From Rhodococcus sp. P-2 (lineage in GTDB: Bacteria; Actinomycetota; Actinomycetes; Mycobacteriales; Mycobacteriaceae): a DNA stretch of 64,000 nucleotides. A model generated the notes under the pieces. It ran no database searches, had not been told where the DNA came from, and worked only from the letters and a program-made list of their open reading frames with translations. Of the stretch, positions 62,872-64,000 are shown piece by piece; position 1 is the first letter of the stretch; each line of letters opens with the position of its first letter. The translations under genes and the position numbers were made by a program. The stretch covers positions 6,233,786 to 6,297,785 of the forward strand of contig NZ_CP066779.1 in the NCBI RefSeq assembly GCF_016598535.1, written 5' to 3'.

Positions 62872-63843
62872 TTAGGGGAGGCTCCAGAACTGAGTGGTCA
62901 CGAGATAGAAGACGACTACCCAGAACAAGGTCACCGCGGCGACGATTGCCACTCCTTGCGCGTTGGTTTTTGCGACAGGAATCCCCGAAGGTGGACGCAG
63001 CCAGCGGTGCAGGAGTCGATTCACGTAGTACGGCATCGTGAAGAAACTCATGATGAAACTCGACAACAGGTTGCCGATCAACAATCCCAGCCAGAGTGGC
63101 AGCTTCAGCGGTGACAGCGCCAAAGTAAGCAAGACGACAGTCGGGTAGAGGCCGACCCAGACGGCGATCGAGGTTTTTGTCTCCGACGGTGGAGGGGCCT
63201 CGTTTCCGTTCTCGTCGAAGGCAAACCAACTGCCGAACGAATTGTCGACAGTGCGCAGTTCGAAGTCGTGGAACTTGCGGCCCTCGGCGAGGAGTTGTTG
63301 TCGCTCAGGAGAAGTCAGCCACGTGTCGAGATGGGCCGCATTGTCGAAGCGATACAGCAGCGTCCATTCGTCCTGCACGCCGTCGACGGGGCGGAACAGT
63401 TCGGTGCCGCGAAACCCTTCGAACGCGCTTTCCACCTCGCGAAGACGGTCTTGCCAGGCAAGGAACTCGTCGATGCTGTCGTCGCCGACTCGGTGCGTCA
63501 CGACCACGGTCAGCAGCGGGTCCGGGGGCTTGATCCCGCCGCTCACCACTTGCTGTGTGGCCGGTCCGTCGAAGTACTGCCGGCCGTCCTCGAGGTAGTC
63601 CTGCCGTGTCGCGCTGTTGATCCACGCCTGAACATGAGCGATGGAGTCGAAGCGGTACACGATCACCCAATCAGGTTGGGTGGTCGTCGGAGCTGCGATT
63701 TCCGCCCCGAGGAAGCCGGCGTAGTCTGCGGCCGCACGGTTGAGGTCCTTCTGCCAGACCTCGAATTCCTTCTCCAGCCCAGGACGCACTCGCTGGCCGA
63801 TGATGACCGTCGCGGCGCTGTCCGCCGACGTGTTCGCGGTCAT
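62872..63843 (-). CDS. Two-ABM-domain protein with membrane tail
   Basis: 323 residues. Two antibiotic-biosynthesis-monooxygenase (dimeric alpha/beta barrel) domains follow each other: TVIIGQRVRPGLEKEFEVWQKDLNRAAADYAGFLGAEI (about residues 12-100) and TVVVTHRVGDDSIDEFLAWQDRLREVESAFEGFRGTEL (about 110-200). About three membrane helices follow. Such fused proteins are common in actinobacteria with unknown function. The start overlaps the upstream molybdopterin hydroxylase stop by ATGA, so it is the next gene in that operon. Confidence 0.85.
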   Translation of the reverse strand: MTANTSADSAATVIIGQRVRPGLEKEFEVWQKDLNRAAADYAGFLGAEIAAPTTTQPDWVIVYRFDSIAHVQAWINSATRQDYLEDGRQYFDGPATQQVVSGGIKPPDPLLTVVVTHRVGDDSIDEFLAWQDRLREVESAFEGFRGTELFRPVDGVQDEWTLLYRFDNAAHLDTWLTSPERQQLLAEGRKFHDFELRTVDNSFGSWFAFDENGNEAPPPSETKTSIAVWVGLYPTVVLLTLALSPLKLPLWLGLLIGNLLSSFIMSFFTMPYYVNRLLHRWLRPPSGIPVAKTNAQGVAIVAAVTLFWVVVFYLVTTQFWSLP

Positions 63844-64000
63844 CGGTTCAGCCCTGTGTAGATGCGCTCAGGTGTGAGCGGTAACGACCGGAATCGCGAC
63901 CCGGTGGCGTCCTGCAGTGCGTTCGCGAGCGCAGGGGCAACCGGATTGATACAGCACTCTGCCATGCCTTTGGAGCGGAGTGGGCCGACGGAGTCGGATG
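63840..64000 (-). CDS. Molybdopterin hydroxylase large subunit (xanthine dehydrogenase/CoxL family), C-terminal end
   Basis: Only the last 53 codons are in the window; the gene begins beyond the right edge. The readable end (GPLRSKGMAECCINPVAPALANAL, then a stretch closing LPLTPERIYTGLNR) matches the C-terminus of the molybdenum-cofactor subunit, including the conserved active-site Glu of the KGxGE motif (here KGMAE). Substrate unknown. It is translationally coupled (ATGA) to the ABM-domain protein. Confidence 0.8.
   Translation of the reverse strand, partial: SDSVGPLRSKGMAECCINPVAPALANALQDATGSRFRSLPLTPERIYTGLNR

Noticed and set aside
61829..63229. Single 466-codon frame covering hxlR, the VOC gene and the gap
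   Set aside because: Only the last 94 codons resemble a protein (HxlR); the VOC gene in another frame has family motifs and overlaps hxlR by GTGA.
1..64000. tRNA, rRNA, insertion sequences, prophage or CRISPR arrays
   Set aside because: None seen on reading both strands: no transposase or integrase-like frames, no regularly spaced repeats with spacers, no tRNA-like cloverleaf or CCA ends that I could recognise.

Overview
The window is GC-rich actinobacterial chromosome, most likely Rhodococcus (erythropolis/qingshengii type) or a close Nocardiaceae relative. The evidence is the corynebacterial-type fused 2-oxoglutarate enzyme Kgd, mycolate-group genes (LpqY-SugABC, GpgS, GlgC/GlgM, SigE-RseA-HtrA-TatB, DapD/DapE, DUF3117), frequent GTG starts and ATGA/TGATG gene overlaps. 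From memory, the gene order from about 2.4 to 53 kb follows M. tuberculosis from kgd (Rv1248c) down to dapD (Rv1201c), interrupted by blocks of accessory genes. No rRNA, tRNA, insertion sequence, prophage or CRISPR array was seen.

Layout. 1-2.2 kb: end of a fused ABC exporter. 2.2-6.3 kb: kgd with a palindrome-rich control region and an odd tandem repeat across its stop codon. 6.3-10.4 kb: TetR regulator facing a Baeyer-Villiger monooxygenase/SDR/esterase operon. 10.4-15 kb: OpuC-type osmoprotectant importer with a second, divergent binding protein. 15-25.3 kb: malic enzyme, MarC, PHP phosphoesterase, CorA, SRPBCC, SUFU-domain protein, a metallophosphoesterase/ParB-like pair, an AlkZ-like protein, an orphan histidine kinase and a small exported peptide. 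25.3-29.7 kb: LpqY-SugABC trehalose-type importer. 29.8-37 kb: stress protein, CitE-like lyase, MgtE_N-CBS protein, DUF1003 protein, two consecutive MltB-like lytic transglycosylases, Mrp. 37-41 kb: TatB, HtrA, RseA, SigE and an O-methyltransferase. 41-53 kb: GlgC/GlgM, RlmA-like methyltransferase, DUF3117, Tag, DivIVA-like protein, GpgS, FolP2, FadD6, two LOG proteins, DapE and DapD. 53-64 kb is the accessory end: permease, an ABC-2 system broken by a deletion that fused its ATPase to the start of acetyl-CoA synthetase, two alpha/beta hydrolases around a decayed third copy, a PucR regulator, a DUF3089 hydrolase/MarR pair, a VOC/HxlR pair, a membrane ABM-domain protein and the end of a molybdopterin hydroxylase.

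How it fits together. SugABC, GlgC/GlgM and GpgS connect trehalose recycling, maltose-1-phosphate/glucan synthesis and methylglucose lipopolysaccharide. SigE/RseA/HtrA with two cell-wall lytic enzymes form an envelope-stress and wall-remodelling neighbourhood. Candidate CRP/GlxR boxes lie before kgd, before the first lytic transglycosylase and, more weakly, before lpqY, suggesting a cAMP-linked tie between carbon status and wall metabolism. Divergent pairs glgC/glgM and dapE/dapD look leaderless. The least ordinary sequence is in three short direct repeats that duplicate stop codons (kgd, the 16.6 kb membrane protein, the 10.4 kb convergent pair) and in the gene decay at 55-57.6 kb.
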